A stretch of DNA of 64,000 bases, taken from an uncultured Ramlibacter sp. (GTDB lineage Bacteria > Pseudomonadota > Gammaproteobacteria > Burkholderiales > Burkholderiaceae_C). The stretch is taken from contig NZ_CAKZHQ010000047.1 of the NCBI RefSeq assembly GCF_936925435.1, forward strand, positions 62,001 through 126,000, in the 5' to 3' direction. The position numbers and the translations under genes are program-made. Below, piece by piece: positions 17,243-25,182 of this stretch (position 1 is its first letter; the number at the start of each line of letters is the position of its first letter). Below the pieces are notes generated by a model, which made no database searches, was not told where the DNA came from, and saw nothing but the letters and a program-made list of their open reading frames with translations.

Positions 17243-18275
17243 ACGCGTCCTTCCACAGGTCGATCACCTTGGGGATCTGCACCACCATCTGCGGCGGCGT
17301 CGGCGCCAGCAGGGGCTTGGCGTCGGCCAGGCGCAGCACGCCCGGTGCGGCCGGCACGCTGGGGCGCAGGGGCACGCCGAATTCCTCGAAGGCGATGCGG
17401 GCCGTGTCGTCGCTGCCCAGCAGCCATTCCATGAACAGCCTGGAGGCGTTGGGCCGGCGGGTGCTGGCCAGAATGGCCGAGGGCGACAGGATCAGCACCG
17501 GCCCTTCCTTGGGCGCCAGCGTGGCAACCGGGTTGCCCTTGGACGCGTGCAGCGCCGCCAGGCTCATGGGGCCGGCCGACACCGAGCATTCACCCGAGAT
17601 CACCGTGGTCACCGCATCGATGGTGGAGCGGCCCACGTGCGCCTTGTTGGCGGCCAGCTTCTTGAAGAAGCCGTCGCCATAGAGCTTGCGCATCTCGATG
17701 CACCAGGCGCCGGCGGCGCCGCTGTAGGCCGGGTGGGCCATCGCCGCGACACCGCTCCACTTCGGGTCGGCCAGGTCGGCCCAGCTGGTGGGCACGGCCG
17801 CGCCCTTGACCTTGGCCGTGTTGTAGATCAAGCCCATCATGAAGCAGCTGGACGCGTGGAAGTAGCCGTCCGCGTCCATGTTCTGCACGCGCTTGTCCAG
17901 CAACGCGGCGGCCGCGGGCGTGTGCTTCATCAGCAGGTTGCGGCCCTTGAGGTCCACGAAATGCGCCAGGTCGGTGGAGGTGAACACGTCGCAGTTGGCC
18001 GCGCCGGCCTTCAGGTCCTGGTTCAGCCGCTGGAAGGCCACCTGCGCCGTCGTGCGCACCACGTTCACCTTCACGCCCGGATAACGGGTGCTGAAGCTGC
18101 GCCCCATGCGCTCGGCGACCTCCGAGGTCTGCGGCACCGTGTACCAGGTGAGCTGACCCTCCTTTTTCGCCGCTTCGTGCAACTGCGCCAGCAAGGCAGG
18201 CGTCTGGGCAAGGGCGTGGGGCACCAGCAGGCCCGAGCCTGCGAGCGCGCTGAATTGGCGGCGATTGATTTGCAT
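17232..18275 (-). CDS. Periplasmic substrate-binding protein, ferric/2-AEP-like type
   Basis: This 347-residue protein has a twin-arginine-like signal (MQINRRQFSALAGSGLLVPHALAQ). The mature part fits the class of FbpA-like binding proteins: LTWYTVPQTSEVAERMGRSF, YPGVKVNVVRTTAQ, CDVFTSTDLAHF, PTSWADLADPKWSG and GPVLILSPSAIL. ATG 18275 has an AGGAGA Shine-Dalgarno 5 nt upstream; an upstream frame extension to 18347 covers promoter-like DNA and is rejected. It is the first gene of the catabolic operon and is read divergently from the GntR regulator. Confidence 0.87.
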   Translation of the reverse strand: MQINRRQFSALAGSGLLVPHALAQTPALLAQLHEAAKKEGQLTWYTVPQTSEVAERMGRSFSTRYPGVKVNVVRTTAQVAFQRLNQDLKAGAANCDVFTSTDLAHFVDLKGRNLLMKHTPAAAALLDKRVQNMDADGYFHASSCFMMGLIYNTAKVKGAAVPTSWADLADPKWSGVAAMAHPAYSGAAGAWCIEMRKLYGDGFFKKLAANKAHVGRSTIDAVTTVISGECSVSAGPMSLAALHASKGNPVATLAPKEGPVLILSPSAILASTRRPNASRLFMEWLLGSDDTARIAFEEFGVPLRPSVPAAPGVLRLADAKPLLAPTPPQMVVQIPKVIDLWKDAFGV

Positions 18276-18423
18276 CTTGTCTCCTGGGGCGCGGCCTGTG
18301 TTTGGCCGCGGTGGCGCAGTGTATGGACAAACGCTAAAAAAATTCAAATGGGGTTTGTATGTATATTTATGGCTAATTCCTGCCTTTTCCCTGCTCTAAA
18401 ATCGGCCACAACCCAAGACCCTC
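18276..18423. promoter_or_regulatory. Divergent control region between catabolic operon and GntR regulator
   Basis: This 148-bp AT-rich gap contains a GACAAAC...GTTTGTA inverted repeat (18326-18332 and 18353-18359 approximately) and a TTTGTATGTATATTTATGG tract, with TCTAAAAT close to the GntR start. FCD-type GntR regulators usually bind short palindromes here and repress both directions until an acyl or acid effector binds. The exact operator cannot be fixed by eye. Confidence 0.45.
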
Positions 18424-19173
18424 ATGAGCCAAACCCCACGCGTCAACCTGAGCGACAAGATCCGCGCCACCCTGGAGGCGGAAATTGCCTCCGGCCAGCT
18501 GCCACCCGGCGCCCGCATCGAAGAGCAGGCGCTGATGGACCGGTTTGGTGTGTCGCGCACGCCAGCGCGCGAAGCGGTGCTGCAGCTGACGTCCGCTGGC
18601 CTGGTCAGCCTGGTGCCGCGCCAGGGGGCGGTGGTCAGCGGCATTTCGCTGTCGGAATACGTGGCGATGCTCGAGGTGCTGATGGAGTTGGAAGGCCTGG
18701 CTGCCAAGCTGTCGGCCCGGCGCATGGCGATTGCCCAGCGCCATGCGCTCGAGAAAGCCGCCCGGGCCTGCGAGAAGGCGGCCCTGGCCAAGGATTCCGC
18801 GGACTACGTGGCGGCCAACCGCCTGTTCCACGAGATCATCTATGACGGCAGCCGCAATGAAGTGCTGGCCCGCCAGTTGCGCGCCATGCGCGCGCGCATG
18901 CGGCACCCGCAAGCCTCCATGTTCGACCGGCCCGGCCGCATCCGCAATTCCGTGGCCGAGCACAACGGCGTGGTGCAGGCCATCCTGGCGGGCGACGAGG
19001 AGGCCGCGTACCGCCTGATGACGGGCCACATCTCCAGCGGCGGCAATGTCTATGCCGACGCCATCGCCACCATGACCCAGCCCGTCGTCGTCGCCGGCCC
19101 GGCGCCGGCGCCCGACTCAGCCCAGGTCACGCCGATTCGCGCTGCTGCCAAGCGGGTCAAGAAACCGACATGA
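18424..19173 (+). CDS. GntR-family regulator with FCD effector domain
   Basis: This 249-residue regulator has a winged helix (LEAEIASGQLPPGARIEEQALMDRFGVSRTPAREAVLQLTSAGLV) and a C-terminal FCD helical domain with the metal/effector His and Asp ligands expected around NRLFHEIIYDG and AEHNGVVQAILAGD. It is divergent from the transporter-esterase-CoA-transferase operon and is the obvious candidate regulator for it. The tail after about residue 215 is low-complexity (Pro, Ala, Lys). Confidence 0.88.
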   Translation: MSQTPRVNLSDKIRATLEAEIASGQLPPGARIEEQALMDRFGVSRTPAREAVLQLTSAGLVSLVPRQGAVVSGISLSEYVAMLEVLMELEGLAAKLSARRMAIAQRHALEKAARACEKAALAKDSADYVAANRLFHEIIYDGSRNEVLARQLRAMRARMRHPQASMFDRPGRIRNSVAEHNGVVQAILAGDEEAAYRLMTGHISSGGNVYADAIATMTQPVVVAGPAPAPDSAQVTPIRAAAKRVKKPT

Positions 19174-19200
19174 CGCCGCTGCGGCGTTCCTGACAGGCGT

Positions 19201-20364
19201 TTAAACCGTTGCGGGCTCGGCCTTGGCCGGCGCGTTGATGCCGATGTGGTCGAGCGCGGCGGCGAGCGTGGCGACGGTGCGGTCCACGTGGTGCCACTTC
19301 TCCAGGCCGAACAGGCCGACGCGGAAGGTCTTGAACTCCGGGCCCTCATCGCACTGCAGCGGCACGCCGGCGGCGGTCTGCAGGCCTTCGGCCAGGAACT
19401 TGGCGCTGGACTGGATCTGCGGATCGTCGGTGAAGCTGACCACCACGCCCGGCGCCTTGAAGCCCTCGGCGGCAACGCTGACCAGGCCGCGGCTCTCGAA
19501 CAGGGCGCGCACCTTGCGGCCCAGTTCTTCCTGCTCGGCGCGCACCTTGGCAAAGCCGTAAGCCTTGGTCTCGACCATCACCTCGCGCAGGCGCGTCAGC
19601 GCGTCGGTCGGCATGGTGGCGTGGTAGGCATGGCCGCCGCCCTCGTAGGTTTCCATGATGGCCAGCCACTTCTTCAGGTCCATGGCAAAGCTGGTGCTGG
19701 TGGTGGCATCGATGGCGGCGCGGGCGCGCTCGCTGAGCATGACCATGGCACAGCAGGGCGAGCTGCTCCAGCCCTTTTGCGGCGCCGAGATCAGCACGTC
19801 GACGCCGGTGGCCTGCATGTCGACCCAGATCGCGCCCGAGGCAATGCAATCCAGCACGAACAGGCCGCCGACCTCGTGCACAGCGTCGGCGACGGCACGC
19901 AGGTAGTTGTCGGGCAGGATCATGCCGGCGGCGGTTTCCACGTGGGGCGCAAACACCACGGCGGGCTTCTTCTCGCGGATGGTGGCCTGCACCTCGGCGA
20001 TGGGCGCGGGCGACCAGGGCGACTTGGCGCCGGGGCCGGCCGGGCGGGCTTTCAGCACCGTGCTGGACGCGGGGATGCCGCCCATGTCGAAGATCTGGGT
20101 CCAGCGGTAGCTGAACCAGCCGTTGCGGATGACCAGCACGTCCTTGCCGCCGGCGAACTGGCGGGCCACGGATTCCATGCCGAAGGTGCCGCTGCCGGGG
20201 ACCAGCACCGCGGACCTGGCCTTGTAGACATCCTTGAGGATGGCCGAGATGTCCTTCATCACGCCCTGGAAGCTCTTGGACATGTGGTTGAGGGCGCGGT
20301 CGGTGTAGACCACGGAGAATTCAAGCAGGCCGTCGGGGTCGACGTTGGGCAGCAATCCGGGCAT
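19201..20364 (-). CDS. Class V PLP aminotransferase (alanine/serine-glyoxylate type)
   Basis: The 387-residue enzyme shows the fold-type I class V pattern: VLVPGSGTFGMESVARQF, VVFAPHVETAAGMILPDNYLRAVADAV, FVLDCIASGAIWVDMQATGVDVLISAPQKGWSSSP, where the Lys in APQKG should carry the PLP Schiff base. EGGGHAYHATMPTDAL binds the substrate carboxylate. Relatives use alanine or serine as donor and glyoxylate or a related aldehyde or keto acid as acceptor. It is monocistronic or leads no obvious operon; 77 bp separate it from the upstream carboxyltransferase gene. Confidence 0.82.
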   Translation of the reverse strand: MPGLLPNVDPDGLLEFSVVYTDRALNHMSKSFQGVMKDISAILKDVYKARSAVLVPGSGTFGMESVARQFAGGKDVLVIRNGWFSYRWTQIFDMGGIPASSTVLKARPAGPGAKSPWSPAPIAEVQATIREKKPAVVFAPHVETAAGMILPDNYLRAVADAVHEVGGLFVLDCIASGAIWVDMQATGVDVLISAPQKGWSSSPCCAMVMLSERARAAIDATTSTSFAMDLKKWLAIMETYEGGGHAYHATMPTDALTRLREVMVETKAYGFAKVRAEQEELGRKVRALFESRGLVSVAAEGFKAPGVVVSFTDDPQIQSSAKFLAEGLQTAAGVPLQCDEGPEFKTFRVGLFGLEKWHHVDRTVATLAAALDHIGINAPAKAEPATV

Positions 20365-20441
20365 GGTTGTCTCGCTCTGTGTGTTACGGCAAAAGAGGGC
20401 GGCCAGCTTAGCACGGGGCTTTCAACCCCGCTCCCGGAGGT

Positions 20442-22271
20442 TTACCAGGTGTCGATGGCCGGCCCGGCGCTCTCGCGCAGCCGCCCGGAGGCCAGGCCGC
20501 GGGCCAGCCAGGCGCGGGTGTGCGCCGGGTCGATCACGGCGTCGATCTCCAGCGTCGCCGCCATGTTGACGGCCTGGCCGGCGGCGTACTGGGTGTCGAC
20601 CAGCTGCTGGTACAGGGCCTCGCGCTGCGAGCCTTCTGGCTGGGCTTCCAGCTCCTTGCGGTAGCCCAGGCGCACCGCGCCTTCCAGGCCCATGGCGCCG
20701 AACTCGCCGCTGGGCCAGGCCACGGTGGCGTCGGTCGCATGGAAGCCGCCGGCGCACATGGCCATGGCGCCCAGGCCGTAGCCCTTGCGCAGCACCACGC
20801 TGAAGAAGGGCACGCGCAGGTGCGCGGCAGCGATGAACATGCGGCTGACATGGCGTACCTGGGCCTGTTCTTCCGCGGCGGGGCCGACCATGAAGCCGGG
20901 CGTGTCGACCAGGCTCACCAGCGGCAGGCCGTGGGCGTTGCACAGCTGCATGAAGCGGGACGCCTTGTCGGCCGCGTCGGCGTCGATGGCGCCGCCCAGA
21001 TGCAGCGGGTTGTTGGCGAGAAGACCAACGGGGAGACCCTCGATGCGGGCCAGCGCAGTGTGGATGCCCTTGCCGAAGCCGCTGCGCAGTTCCAGCAGCG
21101 AGCCGGCGTCAGCGATGCCGGTCAGGGCGGCGCGGCTGTCGTAGACGCGCAGGCGGTTCTCCGGCACAAGGTCGCGCAAGGCCTGGTCCGGCGGCGCGGT
21201 GAAGTCCTGCACGCGGCCCTGGAAAAACGACAGATAGTGCTTCGCCGCCGCCACGGCCTGCTCTTCATCGTCGACCAGGATGTCGATCACGCCGTTGCCA
21301 TGCTGCACGGCGCTGGGCCCGATCTGCTCGGGCGTGAACAGGCCCAGGCCGCCGCCCTCGACCATGGCCGGCCCACCCATGCCGATGTTGCTGTCGCGGG
21401 TGGCGATGACCACGTCGCAGCACCCGAGCAAGGCGGCATTGCCGGCGAAACAGCGGCCGGCGGCGATGCCCACCAGTGGAACCTGGCCGTTGAGCCGCGC
21501 GAAGCTGGCGAAGGTCGTCACATGCAATCCCGCAACGACGGGCATGTCGGTGTCGCCCGGCCGGCCGCCCCCACCCTCGGCAAACAGCACGACCGGCAGC
21601 CTGTTCTGCGCAGCGATGCCCAGCAGGCGGTCGGTCTTCTGGTGGTTGCGCATGCCCTGGGTGCCAGCCAGCACGGTGGCGTCATAGGCCAGGACGACGG
21701 CCCGGCTCTTGTCGGGGCCGAACAGCGCGCCGTTGATGCCGGCGATGCCGGTGACCATGCCGTCGGCCGGCGTGTTGCGCTGCAGGTCGTCTTCGCTGCG
21801 GCGGCTGCGCTGGGCGGCGACGGCCAGCGCGCCGTACTCGCTGAAGGAGCCGGCGTCGCACAGGTCGGCGATGTTCTCGCGCGCCGTGCGCTGGCCGCGT
21901 GCATGGCGTCTGGCAATCGCTTCGGGCCGCGCCGCATCCAGCGTGAGGGCATGGCGCTCGCGCACCCGCTGCAGGTCGGCGCGCGCACCGCTGGCATCGG
22001 TCGTTGCGGCCGTTGTGAGGGTCGAATCTGCCTGCGGGCCCCGATTTTCCTCCCTTGACTGCTCTGAAATCAGGAGCAAGTCGCCTTCGTTGACGGCTTC
22101 GCCGGCGCCGAACAGCAGTTCGCGCACGCGCAGCGGCGCCGGCGCGCGGACCTCATGCTCCATCTTCATCGCCTCCAGAACGAGCAACAGGTCGCCGGCC
22201 TGCACCGTGTCGCCGGGCGCGACCAGCCATTGCACGATGCTGGCCTGCACGGGGGAGCGGAGTTCGGTCAT
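20442..22271 (-). CDS. Biotin-carrier / acyl-CoA carboxyltransferase fusion
   Basis: This 609-residue protein begins with a biotinyl domain (residues 1-70) containing EAMKMEHE with biotinylated Lys36. A linker (about 65-110) is followed by a carboxyltransferase domain with both N- and C-halves: GGGRPGDTD, GRCFAGNAALLGCCDVV, GGPAMVEGGGLG, LVDTPGFMVGPAAEEQ and RKGYGLGAMAMCAGGFH. No biotin carboxylase domain or gene is present in the window, so a partner must be encoded elsewhere. Biotin carrier fused ahead of the transferase is not the usual acyl-CoA carboxylase arrangement. A 41-bp repeat copy encodes part of the linker (residues 65-78). Confidence 0.85.
   Translation of the reverse strand: MTELRSPVQASIVQWLVAPGDTVQAGDLLLVLEAMKMEHEVRAPAPLRVRELLFGAGEAVNEGDLLLISEQSREENRGPQADSTLTTAATTDASGARADLQRVRERHALTLDAARPEAIARRHARGQRTARENIADLCDAGSFSEYGALAVAAQRSRRSEDDLQRNTPADGMVTGIAGINGALFGPDKSRAVVLAYDATVLAGTQGMRNHQKTDRLLGIAAQNRLPVVLFAEGGGGRPGDTDMPVVAGLHVTTFASFARLNGQVPLVGIAAGRCFAGNAALLGCCDVVIATRDSNIGMGGPAMVEGGGLGLFTPEQIGPSAVQHGNGVIDILVDDEEQAVAAAKHYLSFFQGRVQDFTAPPDQALRDLVPENRLRVYDSRAALTGIADAGSLLELRSGFGKGIHTALARIEGLPVGLLANNPLHLGGAIDADAADKASRFMQLCNAHGLPLVSLVDTPGFMVGPAAEEQAQVRHVSRMFIAAAHLRVPFFSVVLRKGYGLGAMAMCAGGFHATDATVAWPSGEFGAMGLEGAVRLGYRKELEAQPEGSQREALYQQLVDTQYAAGQAVNMAATLEIDAVIDPAHTRAWLARGLASGRLRESAGPAIDTW
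22037..22077. repeat. 41-bp dispersed repeat, copy C
   Basis: GGCCCCG is followed by 17 nt (ATTTTCCTCCCTTGACT) and the 17-nt core GCTCTGAAATCAGGAGC, which is nearly self-complementary. It is the most diverged member but keeps the exact 7+17+17 spacing. It lies in the linker between the biotinyl and carboxyltransferase domains, read on the minus strand in a different phase from copies A and B. Confidence 0.65.
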
Positions 22272-22370
22272 GCGGGCGATTGTGGGACAGGGCCGCGCGG
22301 CGCGCGCGTCAAGCGCGTGACAAGCCCATGCCTTGGGCGAGGGCCCTGCCCAGGGAGAATCGACTGAGGC

Positions 22371-22616
22371 TCAGTTCCAGGCCAGGGCCAGCCAGCCGCA
22401 CAGGGCGGCGCCGACCAGGTACATCGCCCAGGTCTGCGGCACGGCATAGGGGTAGAGCATCAGCGCCAAGCCCAGCCACTTGGGCGTGGCGCGCTGGCTG
22501 CGCTTGCCATGGCGCCAGGCCACCCAACCCACCAGGCCGAACAGCAGCGCGCCAAAAATGTAGGTGGGGCTGGGCAGGGAGAAACCGGCCGATTGCAGTT
22601 GGCGAAGGGCGTCCAT
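22371..22616 (-). CDS. Small conserved membrane protein
   Basis: This 81-residue protein (from ATG 22616; GTG 22622 is also possible) has two hydrophobic segments: YIFGALLFGLVGWVAW and, after a basic loop (RHGKRSQRATPKW), LGLALMLYPYAVPQTWAMYLVGAALCGWLALAW. The layout and the PYAVPQTWAMY signature are like small unannotated inner-membrane proteins found widely in beta- and gamma-proteobacteria. No function is assigned. Confidence 0.7.
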   Translation of the reverse strand: MDALRQLQSAGFSLPSPTYIFGALLFGLVGWVAWRHGKRSQRATPKWLGLALMLYPYAVPQTWAMYLVGAALCGWLALAWN

Positions 22617-22641
22617 GCCCACAGTCTAGTGGCGCACGCCC

Positions 22642-23709
22642 TCACGCGAGCCAGCGCTCGCGGTGCGCGGCGACGAAGGCATCGTCCACCAGGTGCGGGT
22701 ACTCGCTGCTCACCCGTGTCAGCGCCTCGGCCTGGCCGGGGCTCAGGCCCGCCTTGGGGTCCAGGCACCAGATGCCTTCGAGCAGGCCCTGGCGCCGCAG
22801 CACCTCATGGCAACCGGCGATGCAGCCGTGGAAGTCATGCGCCACGTCGAACAGGGCGGCATTGCAGTCGGTCACCTGGGCATCCATGGCCAGCAGCTCG
22901 GAGGCGATGCTGTCGTCCTCGATGGCGGCGTGGATCATTTCCAGCAGGAGCACGGCGCGCTCGGTCCAGACGCTCCAGTGGCCCAGCAGCCCGCCGCGGA
23001 TGCGCACCGTCAGCGGCCGGCCATCGCGCACGAAGGTCAAGGGCGTCAGCAGGTCCAGCACGATATGGTCGTCGTTGCCGGTGTAGAGCGAGACCCGCTG
23101 TTCCGCCCGCGCCGCCACGACGCCGCGGACCACGTCCAGCGCGCGGTAGCGGTCCTGGGACGCCATCCTGATCGCCACCACATTGGGGATGGCGGCAAAG
23201 CGCTGCCAGAACGAGGCCGACAGCTGGATGCCGCCGTCGGCCGGCCGCAGGCAGGAGCCGACCACCGGCATCACTTCGGCGACGGCCCCGCAGTGGGCAA
23301 TGAGCGCGTCCTCGCTCGCGCCCTTCATGGCTGTGAGGCTCAGCAGGCCGGCGTGATAACCCATGCCGCGGGCGATGCCGGCTTCGCGCACCGCCTGCTG
23401 CGTGCGGCCGGCCAGCCCTGCCACCATGAACAGCGGCCGGCGTCCGCCGATCGGCTCCCAGTCCTGCGCCGTGCGCATGGCCAGCTCCAGCACCGGCGCG
23501 TAGAGGCCGACATCACGGATGGCGAGCTGGGTGGAGGGTACGCCCGCCGCCACGCCGCCGGCGCCGGCGTCCAGGTAGTAGCGCGTCATGGCGCGCTGGC
23601 GCCGCGCGTCGAGCTTGCGGCTGGCGTCCAGCGCCAGCAGATGGGCGGGGATGGCCGCGCCGCGGCGCAGCACCTTGAGGGAGTCGGCAGGAATGTCAGA
23701 GATTCGCAT
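22642..23709 (-). CDS. DapA-like (dihydrodipicolinate synthase superfamily) protein with altered active site
   Basis: This 355-residue TIM-barrel protein includes YYLDAGAGGVAAGVPSTQ, SLTAMKGASEDALIAHC, IPNVVAIRMASQDRYRALDVVRG and LYTGNDDHIVLDLLTPLTF, followed by GGLLGHWSVWT. In relatives I recall, the barrel Tyr lies in a GFYLQP-type segment and the Schiff-base Lys in VVAIK; here these read GSCLRP (residues 151-156) and VVAIR (Arg181). It may therefore be inactive as an aldolase. ATG 23709 is the chosen start; an ATG six codons upstream is possible. It is divergent from arginase. Confidence 0.72.
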   Translation of the reverse strand: MRISDIPADSLKVLRRGAAIPAHLLALDASRKLDARRQRAMTRYYLDAGAGGVAAGVPSTQLAIRDVGLYAPVLELAMRTAQDWEPIGGRRPLFMVAGLAGRTQQAVREAGIARGMGYHAGLLSLTAMKGASEDALIAHCGAVAEVMPVVGSCLRPADGGIQLSASFWQRFAAIPNVVAIRMASQDRYRALDVVRGVVAARAEQRVSLYTGNDDHIVLDLLTPLTFVRDGRPLTVRIRGGLLGHWSVWTERAVLLLEMIHAAIEDDSIASELLAMDAQVTDCNAALFDVAHDFHGCIAGCHEVLRRQGLLEGIWCLDPKAGLSPGQAEALTRVSSEYPHLVDDAFVAAHRERWLA

Positions 23710-23832
23710 GGATGGTGGTCTTGTCATTCCCGCGTGAGGAGCGGTAGCGGATGTGGGAATCCAGGGCGTAGCATGCGACTTTAACCAGCCGCCACAATCA
23801 CTGCCAGTGCATTCGCAGGAGCCGGACAGAAC

Positions 23833-24741
23833 ATGAGAACCGTCAGCCTCATCGGCGCACCCACCGACGTCGGCGCCAGCGTGCGAGGTGCCGGCATGGG
23901 CCCGGATGCATTGCGTGTGGCCGGTCTGGTGGAGGCGCTGCATGCGCACCGCTTCGAGGTCATCGACCGCGGCAACCTGGCCGGTCCGCCCACGCCCTGG
24001 ACGCCGCCGCAGCAGGGCTTGCGCCATCTGCCGGAAGTCATCGCCTGGAACCGTTTGGTGTTCGACGCGGTGGCCGAGGCGCTGTCGCAGGGCCGGACAC
24101 CGCTGCTCATGGGCGGTGACCACTGCCTGGCGATCGGCTCGATCAGCGCCGTGGCGCGCCACTGCCGCCAGCAGCGCAAAAAACTGCGTGTGGTCTGGCT
24201 GGACGCCCACACCGACGTCAACACCGAGACCATCAGCCCCAGCGGCAATGTGCACGGCATGCCGGTGTCCTGCCTGCTGGGCCACGGACCGGCGGCCCTG
24301 GTGGGCTGGAGCGGCGAGCGCGCGGCGCTGGGCGCCGACGACATCGACTTCATCGGCATCCGCAGCGTCGACGCCGACGAGAAAGAGGCGATTGCCCGCC
24401 TGGGCCTGCAGGTCTACGACATGCGCCACATCGACGAGCATGGCATGCGCAACACCATGACCGAGGCTCTGCATGACGTCGACGAAGACACGCACCTGCA
24501 CGTGAGTTTCGACCTGGACTGCCTGGACCCGGCGGACGCGCCCGGTGTGGGCACGGGTGTGCGCGGCGGGCCGACCTACCGCGAGATGCAACTGTGCATG
24601 GAGATGATCGCCGATACCGGCCGCCTGGCCTCGCTGGATGTGGTGGAGATCAACCCGGCGCTGGACGTGCGCAACCGCACGGCCGAACTGGCGGTGGAGT
24701 TCGTCCAGAGCCTGTTCGGCAAGTCGACGCTGGCGCGTTAG
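23833..24741 (+). CDS. rocF: Arginase
   Basis: The 302-residue ureohydrolase has the two-Mn2+ site: His97 in GGDHCLAIGS, Asp124/His126/Asp128 in DAHTDVN, and FDLDCLDP with the remaining two Asp ligands. SGNVHGMP and EINPALD also match arginases rather than agmatinases. It splits arginine into ornithine and urea in the cytoplasm. It is divergent from the DapA-like gene across 123 bp and ends with a stop overlapping the convergent gene by TTAG. Confidence 0.9.
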   Translation: MRTVSLIGAPTDVGASVRGAGMGPDALRVAGLVEALHAHRFEVIDRGNLAGPPTPWTPPQQGLRHLPEVIAWNRLVFDAVAEALSQGRTPLLMGGDHCLAIGSISAVARHCRQQRKKLRVVWLDAHTDVNTETISPSGNVHGMPVSCLLGHGPAALVGWSGERAALGADDIDFIGIRSVDADEKEAIARLGLQVYDMRHIDEHGMRNTMTEALHDVDEDTHLHVSFDLDCLDPADAPGVGTGVRGGPTYREMQLCMEMIADTGRLASLDVVEINPALDVRNRTAELAVEFVQSLFGKSTLAR

Positions 24742-25040
24742 GGTTCGCTGTCGTCGCCTGCAAGGTCGTCGGCGCTGCCCAGGTCGCTGCCTTCGTCGCC
24801 GTCCAGCCGCGCCACATGGTCCGGCAGGATGTCGGCACTGCGGCCGTCGTCGCGGGCGTCGACCGAGGCCCGCTCACCCGTGCCGTGGCGGTCGCTGTCG
24901 CTGTCCAGTTGGCCGTCGCCCAGTTCGCCCATGGCGTCGCTGCCGCTGTCGGAGCTGTCGCTGGGTCCGAGGGCGCCGGTGGTCTTGCCGCTGGGGTGGA
25001 TGGCGGCGCGTTCGCCGCCCAGGATGCTGCTCAATGCCAT
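24738..25040 (-). CDS. Asp/Ser-rich acidic small protein, unknown function
   Basis: This 100-residue protein is strongly acidic and low-complexity. It begins MALSSILGGERAAIHPSGKT, continues with ALGPSDSSDSGSDAMGELG and SDSDRHGTGERA, and ends DDLAGDDSEP. There is no signal peptide or membrane segment. A good AGGAG Shine-Dalgarno precedes the ATG, and the start is divergent from the sensor kinase. The LGPSDSSDSGSD block is one I recall from other Burkholderiales unknowns, which argues for a real gene despite its bias. No function is assigned. Confidence 0.65.
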   Translation of the reverse strand: MALSSILGGERAAIHPSGKTTGALGPSDSSDSGSDAMGELGDGQLDSDSDRHGTGERASVDARDDGRSADILPDHVARLDGDEGSDLGSADDLAGDDSEP

Positions 25041-25182
25041 GGAATCTCCTGTGGTTGTAGGCAGTCTGGGCGCGCAGCGGCGGCGGGTGCGTCGGAAGGC
25101 CGGTGGCCTACGTGTCGGACTGCGCCTGCGCGGCGCTGGTATCGTAGACCCCTCATTTGGAGGACGCACGAGCGTCGAAAAC

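Noticed and set aside
15632..17434. Long plus-strand open frame opposite the first permease
   Set aside because: Same shadow effect; no family motif, and overlapping genes on the other strand have full sets of motifs.
20405..20435. CGGGG-CTTTCAA-CCCCG hairpin between the carboxyltransferase and aminotransferase genes as a terminator
   Set aside because: The stem is only 5 bp and no T-tract follows in the direction of transcription.
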